Shown one piece after another: positions 13,201-25,200 of a stretch of DNA of 64,000 bases. Every line of letters starts with the position of its first letter. The stretch's first letter is position 1. A program made the position numbers and the translations under genes. Source of the stretch: Azorinus chamasolen (Eukaryota > Mollusca > Bivalvia > Cardiida > Solecurtidae); the NCBI GenBank assembly GCA_963576725.1, contig OY755242.1, forward strand, positions 29,500,725 to 29,564,724, given 5' to 3'. Below the pieces are notes generated by a model. That model was not told the origin of the DNA, ran no database searches, and saw only the letters and a program-made list of their open reading frames with translations.

Positions 13201-16200
13201 GAACAAGGTATGTTTACTATGTTACAGTAAAACCTCTCTACGACAGCCACTAAATTACATCAAGTATTTTGAGTTAAAGGCAGGTGGCTGCTTAAAGGAA
13301 GGTGAAAGTAAAACAGAACGCTCCTATAGGAGCGTTCTGTTTTACTGTCACCTTGCTTTAAGCAGCCACCTGCCCTAAATAACACAATTTAGTGGCCGTT
13401 ATAGAGAGATTTTACTGTACGTTTCTAGTGGAGACTCCTTACAGTGGTATGAACCCATCGGCCTATCGGTCCCTCTTTACTTTTGCCGAGATGCTTGATG
13501 TATTGTTTATACACATTTGATTCCATGTGTGTACAACTTATTGTTACATCACATTGTTGTCATGGTTATTCATCATATTTGAATGTCTCATCTGGATTCT
13601 ATTTGTTTGCAAAGGTTTTCTGTATGTACATGTCTGTTTGTCCATACATATTGTCTAGGCCATGACTTTGTTTTGCATTGGAGGAATTTAGTATAATTTG
13701 GCACACATCTCAAACCCTTCTCTCATATAAACACCTTTGTAAACAGAGTAGACAAAGATCAGATGGCTCCTATAGGAGCAGTTCGATCAGGGTCTGCTCT
13801 GTTTGCTTGTGAAATTACGATAGATATGACTACAATTTTTACCAATACCAAAAGTTTATATGTACATATGCCATTATAAAAATTCAGCTAATAAATATTC
13901 ATGATGTGTTTATTTCTTATATGAATATTCAACAGAGAAAGGGTTAATTATGAGTAGACCATGCCACATACAAGACCCATAACTCCAGCATTACCTGCTA
14001 TTGAAATCAAGCTCCACATGTTAGTCTTGAGCAGTTAGTTTAACTTTAAACAGTATATATACAATTTGACATTCATTATTTCAGGGCTTATACCAATGGG
14101 AGAGGACAATGCTGGAATCATGAAATGCCTGATGATCAACAAGGTGGATGGAAACTGCCGCAGGTATTTAGCGATTAGTAAATTTTTAACACCCCACTAA
14201 AAGCAGTTTAGTTGGGATGAATAGGAGTCACTATGCTTGATTGTCTATTGGGTATTTTGGTCAGTGTTCTAGGTTGGCGCCAGCCAAAAAAATTTAGTAG
14301 CCAAATTTTTAGGCCGCCCTACTTATACGTAAAAGGGGTCTACATGTACGCTTGGTGATCATATGATTACAAAGAAATCCTTGCGATACCAAACCTGTAG
14401 ATAAAAGAAGTATTGATATGTATATATGTTACATCTCAGTCAATCCCTGAATTAGATTTAATACAGGGTTTGGCAGAGAATTAAAGAAAAATACTTTACC
14501 AACATTTCCAACTACTTCTCTTATCTATAGCTCTGCATATAGCATATCAGAATATTCATTAATATTTCTAACTATTACAGTAAAATCTGTGTTAAACAGC
14601 CACTCAACATAAGATGGAATTTAAACCATATAAAATTTGTCAGCTTCAATTAATGCTTGACAAATGTAATGCAAGAAGTCCCATTAGGAGTTTCCTGCAT
14701 AACATTTGTCCACTCCAGCATTAAGCAGTGACCTGTATTTTGAGACTTAATTGCTTTTTCATTGATTGGCTGCTTAATACTTCATTTTCCAAGGGACTAA
14801 AAGAAAAACCAAACACTGTACTATTTTTCAAATTTTATTTCATACTGGAACATCAAATATTGCATTTTAAATAATAATAAATAATCTAGTTTTCATTTTC
14901 AACATAACACATAATGACATAATGACTTAACCCTTTACTCCATAAATACACTTTTCTACCCCTTTGTAAACAGAGTAGACCCAGATCAGACAGTTCCTAT
15001 AGGGGCCATCTGATAAGGGTCTGCTCTATTTACTTATGGTATTTTATAGATATCATATGAGTCTACAGTTTCTGCCATGACTAAAAATGCCAGTGACCAT
15101 GTGATATTATAACAAAATAATCTAATTAAAATTCATGAGATCATTAATTCTTATATGAATATTCATGGAGGTAAGGGTTAACCCGTTTTATTTGATTTTG
15201 CCACAGATTTTTTCACTTTCAATTGCCACATTCACTTTTATTTTGCCATAGATTTTTTTTCACTTTTCAATTACCACATTCACTTTTCTGCTACACTACT
15301 GACTAGCTAGTGGTGCCATTTTCCTAGCTTTCATCTTTGCCCAGATGTTGAAGGCTCTGTTGAATGGGAAATTGTCCAAGTTTTCCAACCCAGGTGTGTC
15401 TACTGTCATCAGCATAAGTCTGTTCACACTCTCTGGCTCCATTCTGTTCCTGGATTTGGTCTTTATTAGATTGTACCTAGAAAATCCCCTTTCGCAATCT
15501 GCACTGGAGACTGGTAGTATCGCACACACTTTTAGAAGTTTCACAACATTTGGATAACTGACCAGGTATGAATTCTCACTCAACACTGTTTTGGCCATAT
15601 GACTGAACTTCACACCTCTGAACTTCTGACTAAGCAGCATTTTGAACAGTGGCCATTCTGCTTTTAGATCCTTTTTGTTCACTGACATTGGTGATTCACT
15701 CTTACCACCATAAAAGTCCCCAAGCTTGTTTATTTCCCTATCTCCATATGTGAACAGTGAACTTTCATCACTAGCTGGTAAGTTCACAGGATCAAACACA
15801 GAGAAGCATGTGATGGTTCCACTGTCAGTAAACCTTTCCTCAAGGTTTGCCAGTAAATTATCCAAGTAAGACTGGCGGATTTTCTCTGTGTGCTGAACCT
15901 GTGTTGTTGAGCACTTCAGTCTGTATTTTGAACCATTGTCTCCATGCTCAAATCCATTTTCAAAGTCTGTTGGTAGAGAGTCTTGAAAAGCACTGAACTG
16001 GGGACCTGGTGTAGACTTCATTGCTCTTAAGGCACTAACAGCAGCATTCAGTGCAAAGTTTTGAGCACACAGATCTAAGTCTCTCCTTTGGAATTGTCTG
16101 CTCAGTATTCCCAAAATGTCCAGAATGTCTGCTAACACATGAGAGACTGCCACAAACTGATAATCACTGATGAATTTCAGCAATCCGTTTGCTGTTGGGT

Positions 16201-19200
16201 CACTGACCTCAGCAATATCCATCTCCAGGCAAATGATGAGAGCATCATAGTTCTTTAGGATGGCTTCAACTGCTCCTTCGAATGACAGCCATCTTGTATG
16301 AAAAGTTTGCCGAAACTTCCTTGAGGCCATATTAAATATGCCTTGAATCTTATCCAGCCTCCCTTGGTGTTTTGGTGAATAGTGGTAGTACTTGAAGATT
16401 GCATTTATGTTGGCCTGGTATTTCTTCAAGTATTTGATGTTGTCGGCAGCTTGACCACTAGCAAGTGCTAATCTGTGCGCTATGCAGTGAACACTAAGAA
16501 GCTGATTGTTTCTCTGTTTCAACAGTGTCGTTACTCCACCCCTTACACCAGTCATCACACTAGCTCCGTCTGTTGTAATGCAGCACATATTTGCAACATT
16601 AATGTCTCTCCTTTCTAACACTTTAAGAATTGCATCACAAATGTTCACTGCCTTACACTCATCTCCTTGTAGCTCAGTTAATTCCAAGAACTTGGTTTCA
16701 CTCTGACCATGTTTGCAATAACGCACATACAGAACCAAAGTCTTGTCGGTGGAAACGTCTGTTGATTCATCTGCCATGAGTGAAAATATCTCAGAGTCTT
16801 TAATGTCATCGAGAAGATCATCTCGAACAACTCTGGCCATAGCTTCCTGCATGTCTCTTACACTTTCATGATGCTGATATGGGAGACACTTATTAGCTTT
16901 TTCCATCGGCCGAAACTGTGACACTTTATGATGTAAGAGTAGCTTGTTGAGGTCACTGATTGCTGATGAGGGTTCATTCCTCTGAGCAAGATAGTAAATG
17001 TTTGTCATTATTCCTGTCACTCCTTCTCTCTCCTTTTCAGCTGCCTTTATGCTGGCTCTATCTAAGTCCCCAGATGATGCCTTTGCTGTGATAGCAAATT
17101 GATGATCCTTTGTCTTCATGTGCTTCTTAATTGCATCAACTTTCATTTTGTCACACCCCTCTGTCCAGATGTTGTTTCTCTTTGATACTTCGCAATCTTT
17201 GCAGAACATCAGTCTCTTCTCCTGATCGTATCTGATGAAAGGGAACAGTTCTATCCACTGTTTCTTGAAATTTCTTTCATCTGTATTGGGCCCTTTTTGT
17301 GGAGCTGATGCCTGTTGGTTTTCTTTATTTTCCTCATTAGATTTCTGTTTCTTTGCAGGATTTTGCAAGAACTGCATGAGGGATTGTTGAGACCCCACTG
17401 TCTGCTCAAGCTTACGCTTTACAGGCATTTTTGCTTTGCTGAACTAATTGTATAGATTTGTCGATGTTTACATGAACTCAGTAGGTTAAAGAATGACAGA
17501 AAATTATTTTCATTCACAGATGTGGACAGACCGTTTGTGTCGAACCTTTTTTTAATAACAATGGGATTCAAAGATATAAAAACACACAAACAAAGCATCA
17601 AACATTTTATTCATCGCCGATTGTTTCTGCTCATCCTTTAATTCGGATACCGGTAATGTTTGAGGATTACCTCGGTCGTCTGGATCAAAGTAATAGGCAG
17701 TCCCGATTATCGCCAAATTAGGCAATGAAACAATGGTTAAACCCAGAATGTGTGAAAAATTACACATATTGCTTCGTGAAAGGCGTCCCTAGAAACCTAG
17801 AGGTGGGTTATGACCTCACAAGAACGGAGTTAACCAATCGTCTTTAATCTTGGTCGACTGGTTCCGTGATGATGCTGCGTTAAAACGAGCGCCGGAAAAC
17901 ACTCACGTGATACCGATAAAATGGCGGTCAGTTTGCTACAAACAATGTGTGAAGGGATTATAAGCCTCGAGGCATCGTAATGAGAGGTACGCAGATAATT
18001 GTCTCCAGCTGCGAGCTGGGAGGACCCCAATTACCCTTGGATTAATTTGCAAACTGATAAGAATAGCTTTACGACCCGTTAGTTTGGCGAGTGGCGACTG
18101 AATTTGCCTATTATCAGTTTTATAACTGACCGAAATTTTCAATCGCCAGAATTGATGAAATTGAAATTTTTAGTCGCCGGCTGCAAAAAGTAATCGCCAA
18201 TGGCGATTTTGGCGACCGATAACGCCAACCTAGGTGTTATTTATCAGTTATTGCCAGAATTTCAACAAAACTTTATGGGAAGAGGAGATGCACATATCTC
18301 TAACAAGATTTTCGTCGGATAATTTTCATTATCTATTATTATATATACCATAGATTGAATACTTCACCAAGCTTTGTCTGTTTCAGTTTTGGCAGTGGAG
18401 AACAGGTGGACCTGGCCACTAAGGTTGTATGTCTGGACCCTGTGTATGATGTCCTCTGGAGGTAAGGGACAGATTAGTTACAAACTAAGTTTGCCTTTAC
18501 TCTTTAGATTCAGCCATTGTGATTAATTTAAAGAAATGTTTCTATTATACATGTTCCACCCCCTAGCCTCAACAGCTTTACTTGGGTGGTTCATATATAC
18601 TCTGAAACATAGTATATTCTTCAGCAAGAATAAAGATATTTGATCATATACAGACTTGTACAGTAGAATCCCTCTAAACCAGTATTCTAGTGGAGAAGAA
18701 GTTAGATACTTTAGGCAGGTGACTGTTTAACTCTTTCCCTCATGTAAATGTGTTTTCATGCATTTTCAAACAGAGTAGACCCAGATCAGACGGCTCCTAG
18801 AGGAGCCGTCTGATCAGGGTCTACTCTGTTTGCTAATGGAATTTGATAGATCTGTATCTTTACTTTCTAAAATGGCTACAATATTCCACTTCAATATTTA
18901 ATTATAACTATTTTTCCCATGAATATTCAGTAGGTATGGATATTTGGACTAAATATAGAACAGGGAAAGGGTTAAAGCAGGGTGAAAGTGATGCAGAAAT
19001 CTCCTGGAGGAGCTTTCTGCATGACCTTCGACCTGTATTAAGTTGTCACCTGTCTTACAGACCAGCATTAATAATAATTGGAATGTCCAGTTTAGAGAGG
19101 TTTTACTGCACTTGTAAATTGCACATATTTCTTTTGTTGCAGTTTTAACCAGGAGTCTCATGAGGTGACCTGTTATAATGTTATAGCTTCTGAGGCTCGT

Positions 19201-22200
19201 AGTGTAAAGACAGGGGAGAAAACCATGTCTGAATTGTTCAAACCAGAGTTATCTGTCCCAATAGCTGGAGGGGCTGATGCAACAAGATCTCACTGTGCTC
19301 TACATGTACTTGGTAAGTAAAGTCTTAACCCTTTCTGTTTTGAATATTCATGTCAGAAATACTGACATCATAAATATTTTGTCAGATTTTTAAAATGGCA
19401 AATGTACACATGATGTTCAGATATTAATTTAACCCATTCCCACTTAGGCCATTTTTAGACCTAACCTCTTTGAATAAATCTACCTAAAAGGAGAATTAAC
19501 TAGAGGAAAGGAAATTTTCAGAATTGTGTAGTTTTGAAACCATTGCGATAAATAGAGCATTTGCTCCTGTGGAGCAAATGCTCTATTTATCACAATGGTT
19601 TCACAAAATGACTTTTACAGAAGCGTCAAAAGGCGTCAATATGCAGTAATGAGTTAAACTGTAGTGTCAGAACTATTATAATTTCATGAGAAAAAGGAGC
19701 AGACGGTGATCAGACGGCTCCTGTAGGATATGATCTGGGTATACTCTGTAAGAATCATTCTTTTATTTCACCCCACCAAACCCTTTGTTGTGACCTCTCT
19801 ATAAATTAACCTCTACGAGACAATTCTAAGAGTGGTCTCAACATAGGGTTTGTAGGAGAAATAACAATATTAGTATTTGAAATACTTTCCTTACTTATGG
19901 CTCTGCTCTTACGATGCTTTTCATATTACTTCCTGAAAGTTTCCTTTCTGACTGTCAGGACAGGTTTCAGTTTGAAACAAAATTGAGAACAACAAAACTT
20001 TATGATATGCTACTGTCTTAACCTTTAGCCTGCTATGGGCGGATGAGAATACCTATGCAAACAGTTTTTGATCCAGATGAGACGCCGAGTAACTCGGCGT
20101 CTCATCAGGATCCAAACTGTTTGACACCCTGATTGCATTTTGGTAGACAAATTGATTATAGTTTGAATTTTGAAAATGTAGTAGGTGAAAAATTCTGTAA
20201 AAATAATTTACTCAACAGGCTAAAGTTTAATAAAATAGATGAAATGGTAAAAAAATTGACACAAATTGTGAAGTACATGTACTGAAAGAAAAAAACCAGA
20301 TTGATTATCTGTATGTGTCATTAATCCATCTGGTCAGTAGGTTGGTGGCACATTCTTGACCAATAAATGTAATAAGCTGGATTGAAGATTTTTAATAAAA
20401 AGTGCATGTACAGTGAACTCTCGTTATACTGACGTTTGTTACAATGGCACCCTCGTTATACTGGCAATATGCATTGAAACATCACCGTTAACTCTTTGAA
20501 ACAACCACTGAATAAATAGGTGCAATGCCAATAGCACAGGTAATTGCTTAATGCTGAACACAAGAAGTGCAAAAAGCTCCCTAAGGGAGCTTTTTGCACT
20601 TCTTGTGTTCTGCATTAAGCAATCACCTGTTGGTACTAGACTAAAACTGGCCAAATGCTTCCTTTCAATTTAAACTCGTTATAACGGCAACTTCGTTATA
20701 CCAGCACAATATCTGGAAACAAACACCTCCGTTGTAAGGAGGGTTCACTGTACTTCTTATAGGTTGACTTGTGCAAATTTAATCCTTTACCTAATGAATA
20801 TTCATGTAAGAAATGATGCCTTTATGAATACTAATTAGCTGAATTTTTAAAAAATGGCATTATGATCCAGGGCATTTTTAGTGGCCTGGAAGAAATGTAG
20901 GATCTTATCTATAGTATTTGATAAGAAAACAGAGCAGACCCTGATCATACAGCACCTACAGGGTATATTCTTTTTGCAAATGTGTAAAAGTGTATCTCAG
21001 TCAGATAAAGGATTAATAGGAAATGTAATGCAAGTTCAATAGAAAGTTTGATGCAAATTTAATAGAAGATTTAATAAAAATATAATAGGAAATTTAATGC
21101 AAATTTGATTTAATAAAACTCCATTTGTAGGTTGTCTGGACACTCTGACAGTAGCCAAACAGAACAACTTGATTGTATTGGAAGAAGCCAAGGAAAAGAC
21201 ATCAACTACTAAAGTATACACCAAGGACGACTTCTCTGTTGTAAACAGATTTGAAAGTAAGAGAACAACCCTCATTGTTATATTTTTAGCTCACCAGAGC
21301 ACAAAGTGCTCAGGGTGAGCTTTTGTGATCGCCTGATGTCCGTCGTCTGTCGTCGTCCGTCGTCCCGCGTCAACAATTTGAACCTTTAAAAATCTTCTCC
21401 TCTGAATCTACAGGGTTCTCAGCTTTCATCTTTGGTACATAGCATCACCTATAGGTCCTCTACAAAAGTTATATAAATAATGCCCCTGGGGTCAAAATTG
21501 GCCCCGCCCCAGGGGTTGAAAGTTTTCAATAGAAACATATAGTAAAACTTTGAAAATCTTCTCCTCTGAAACCAGAAGGTTCTCAGCTTTCATATTTGGC
21601 ACATAGCATCATGTTCAGGTCCTCTACAAAAGTTATATAAATTATGACCCTGGGGTCAAAATTGGCCCCGCCCCAGTGGTGGGAAGTTTTCAATAGAAAC
21701 AAATAGTGAAATCTTTGAAAATCTTCTCCTCTGAAACTGAAAGGCTCTCATCTTTCATATTTGGCACAGAGCATCATGATCAGGTCCTCTACAAAAGTTA
21801 TATAAATTATGGCCCTGGGGTCAAAATTGGCCCCGCCCCAGGGGTGGCCAGTTTTCAATGGAAACAAATAGTGAAATCTTTGAAAATCTTCTCCTCTGAA
21901 ACTGGAAGGCTCTCAGCTTGCATATTTGGCACAGATCATCATGTTCAGGTCCTCTACAAAAGTTATATAAATTATGCCCCTGGGGTCAAAATTGGCCCCG
22001 CCCCAGGGGTGGGCATTTTTCAATAGAAACATATAGTGAAATCTTTGAAAATCTTCTCCTCTGAAACTAGAAGGCGCTCAGCTTTCATATTTGGCACAGA
22101 GCATCATGTTCAGGTCCTCTACAAAAGTTATATTAATTTTGACCCTGGGGTCAAAATTGGCCCCGCCCCAGGAGTGGGTAGTTTTCAGAATAGAAACAAA

Positions 22201-25200
22201 TAGTGAAATCTTTGAAAATCTTCTCCTCTGAAACTGAAAGGCTCTCATCTTTCATATTTGGCACAGAGCATCATGTTCAGGTCCTCTACAAAGGTTATAT
22301 AAATTATGGCCCTGGGGTCAAAATTGGCCCCACCCCAGGGGTGGGCTGTTTTCAATGGAAACAAATAGTGAAATCTTTGAAAATCTTCTCCTCTGAAACT
22401 GGAAGGCTCTCAGCTTGCATATTTGGCACATAGCATCATGTTTAGGTCCTCTACAGACCTGTTTACTGCTACGTTTTGGCCGTAGTTTCTACGTTTTGGC
22501 ATGGAAAACTACGCACTACGATTTAAGAACGAAATTGCTACGGATCTGTTCAAGTTGGGATTTTTCCTCTGTTTTTGCACTTTTCCGATATTGAAGTACC
22601 TTTCCGCTCAGTAAAAGTTATTTGAACACTCTATCATTAATCAATTTATTGTGAAAATGTCGGCAAATAATCTTTTTCGGCATTAAAAAGCGTCCTGGGT
22701 TACCTGTGACGTAAATATAGGATGTAGTTAATATTATCCAATCAGCGAGCAGCTTTCCCGTTTCTCCTTATGGGATGCTGCAAAGCACATGGCGACTAAC
22801 AGCGGCGGAAAAAATTGAACCATCAATATTTCAATAAAATAATGATATTATAGGATGCACTCGATGAACATAATCATGCCAGAAAGTGTAATCAAGATTG
22901 GATTTAGCAGTATTCATGGATCAGAGAGTGTAAGGATAATAAGTACAAAGCACTCTGCTCGCTATGTAAGAAAGCCATTGAAAGTGAAAGTTGTGTAAAA
23001 TGGGCGAACTCGGTCGCAGTAAGTCACACGCGAAAGGTCAGCGATTCCAAAAATACCGGGAACAGATAAAGTCAATAACTGGTATGGCAAACTTTTTTTC
23101 AAGTTACCCCAATTCCCAAATAGATTTCTTCTCCGCCGACTGCTGAAATGACTACCCCACCCACCTCCAGCCTGATGTTGAATTCTGCATCATGCATGCG
23201 AGCCATGTCTCTCAATGTCAAGTTTTGCCCTAACGAATAATCTATTGATATGCTTGATAGCAGAACTATTATGGACAATTCAAACCATAGTTTCTCATTA
23301 TTTCTATAAATCAAATGAAAATCTATTTCAAAACTGTTCAAGATGATGTTTCCCGACTGTCAGATTGCCGAGATTATTTCTTGTGGAGAGAGAAAGACGT
23401 CGTGCATGTGTTGTTTTGGTCAAAGACCTATGATAACAGTGTTATAGCAGAACATATTACTATTCAAACTATGTTGTTAGTTCTACAGGACATTATAAGC
23501 TACTTTGTTCAAGTTTGCTGTACTTTATGAATCTGATAAGACTGTAAAACCTTAAAGTAAGCTCACTGATCTTGTTGGACCTTAAATTTGGGGGATATGG
23601 TCTTAAAAAGCCCAGAAGTATTTGCTTAAGATTTCTGCATGAACCATGTTTTTGTTTGATTAGTATATAATGCATAAACATTTGCTTGATAAATACACCA
23701 TTTTACACTTTCTTGAAAAAAGAGTAGATACAGATCAGACAACTACTGTTTGCTAGATGCCTGATGTATGATAATAAATGCAACATATTGATTCTGCACT
23801 GACCAATCCCCCGTTTCTTAGGTCATTATATAGAATTCAATTAATATTCATGAAGGTGTACATTTTTTAAATGAATATTCATCAAGCAAAGGATTCAACT
23901 TTCAAGTTATATCACATAAGAATTTGCTTGTCACATAATAACTACATGTTGACGTAGCAGTGTATTTCCACTGGACCCAGATCAGATAGGTTCCTCAGGA
24001 ACTGAACTGATCAGGATCAGCACTACTTGCTATGGATCATATTTATTTTTCTGAAGTGTCTAACTATCTGTATTCTTCTTTTGAATATATATATACTTAA
24101 GCAGGAGGATAAGTATAAACAAATTAGCAGAACAAGAGATAATTAAAAAGTCTACACGTGTTTTAATGAGGCAAACTATGTAAAACGTTAAAACTACTGA
24201 TGGACATCCAAAAACTACTGACAGTCCCTTTGAAAACTACTGATACAGCATACAAGGGGTAAACAGGTCTGCCTCTACAAAAGTTATATAAATTATGGCC
24301 CTGGGGTTCAAATTGGCCCCGCCCCAGGGGTGGGAAGTTTTCAATAGAAACATATAGTGAAATCTTTGAAAATCTTCTCCTCTGAAACTGGAAGGCGCTC
24401 AGCTTTCATATTTGGCACAGAGCATCATGTTCAGGTCCTCTACAAAAGTTATATAAATTATGGCCCTGGGGTCAAAATTGGCCCCGCCCCAGGGGTGGGT
24501 AGTTTTCAGTAGAAACATATAGAGAAAACTTTGAAAATCTTCTCCACTGAAACTGAAAGGTTCTCAGCTTTCATATTTGGCTCATAGCATCATGTTCAAG
24601 TCCTCTACAAAAGTTATATAAATTATGTCCCTGGGGTCAAAATTGGCCCGCCCCAGGGCCGGTTAGTTTTCTATAAAAGCATATAGTGAAAACTTTGAAA
24701 ATCTTCTCCTGATTGTCTGGTGAGCGCTTCAGGGCCATTCTGGCCCTCTTGTTGAAGAAAAGTAATCCTAGATAAAATTGTTATCATGGTTTTCAGTTTT
24801 GACCCTTTCCTGTTCTGTATTGATGTAAGAAATAAAGACAACATGAATATTTATTAGCTCAATTTTTTATAATATAAACTTTTGAAGGGAAGTTCTGGTT
24901 TGACAAAAACTGTAGAATCAGATCTGTATGATGTCACAAGCGAAAAGAGTAGACCCTGATCAGACGGCTCTTCTAGGAACCGTCTGATCTGGGTCTACTC
25001 TGTTTGCAAATGCATGAAAACGTGTTTATATGAGGGAAAGGGTTAAATAGATCTTAGATCAGTTATTTTCAGCAATCCACTGGCAATTTTGTGAAATCCT
25101 TTTCAAACAGTTTGGATCCAGGTGAGATGCCTTGTGACCTGGGGTCTCATCAGGATCCAGACTGTTTGTCACTCTGATCATGTATCTAACAAGAAACACT

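Larger units (their letters stand above)
14269..18233 (-). mobile_element. complete hAT transposon with intact transposase gene
   Basis: Inverted ends CTAGGTTGGCG (14269-14279) and CGCCAACCTAG (18223-18233) are flanked by a 5-bp direct repeat GTGTT (14264-14268 and 18234-18238). Subterminal TCGCC/GGCGA repeats occur at both ends. A 710-codon transposase is carried on the minus strand, antisense to MYCBP2. A TTAA-1 and a POGO MITE have since landed in its 3' part. The intact frame suggests a young insertion. Confidence 0.8.
21288..24753 (+). mobile_element. HLE H3 (AGCTCACC type) with nested hAT
   Basis: 5' hairpin AGCTCACC...GGGTGAGCT (21288-21322), then GTCCGTCGTC repeats, then about nine ~163-bp units. 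3' end GGTGAGCGCTTCAGGGCCATTCTGGCCCTCTTGTT region (24719-24753) has the motif, a GGGCC/GGCCC hairpin and CTCTTGTT. Each unit carries TTGGCCCCGCCCCAGGGG. Starts 32 bp after the exon w10 donor. The unit array is interrupted by a hAT element. Confidence 0.8.

Noticed and set aside
15345..16706. Small + strand frames in the transposase region
   Set aside because: They are shadows of the 710-codon minus-strand transposase.
14269..18233. Domesticated ZNF862-like host gene instead of a transposon
   Set aside because: Inverted ends and a flanking direct repeat are still visible and the ORF has no introns, which favours a mobile copy; not fully excluded.
21706..22433. Two frames with repeated SLKIFSSETERLSSFIFGTE
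   Set aside because: Translated H3 tandem units; repeated because the DNA is repeated, not because of protein selection.
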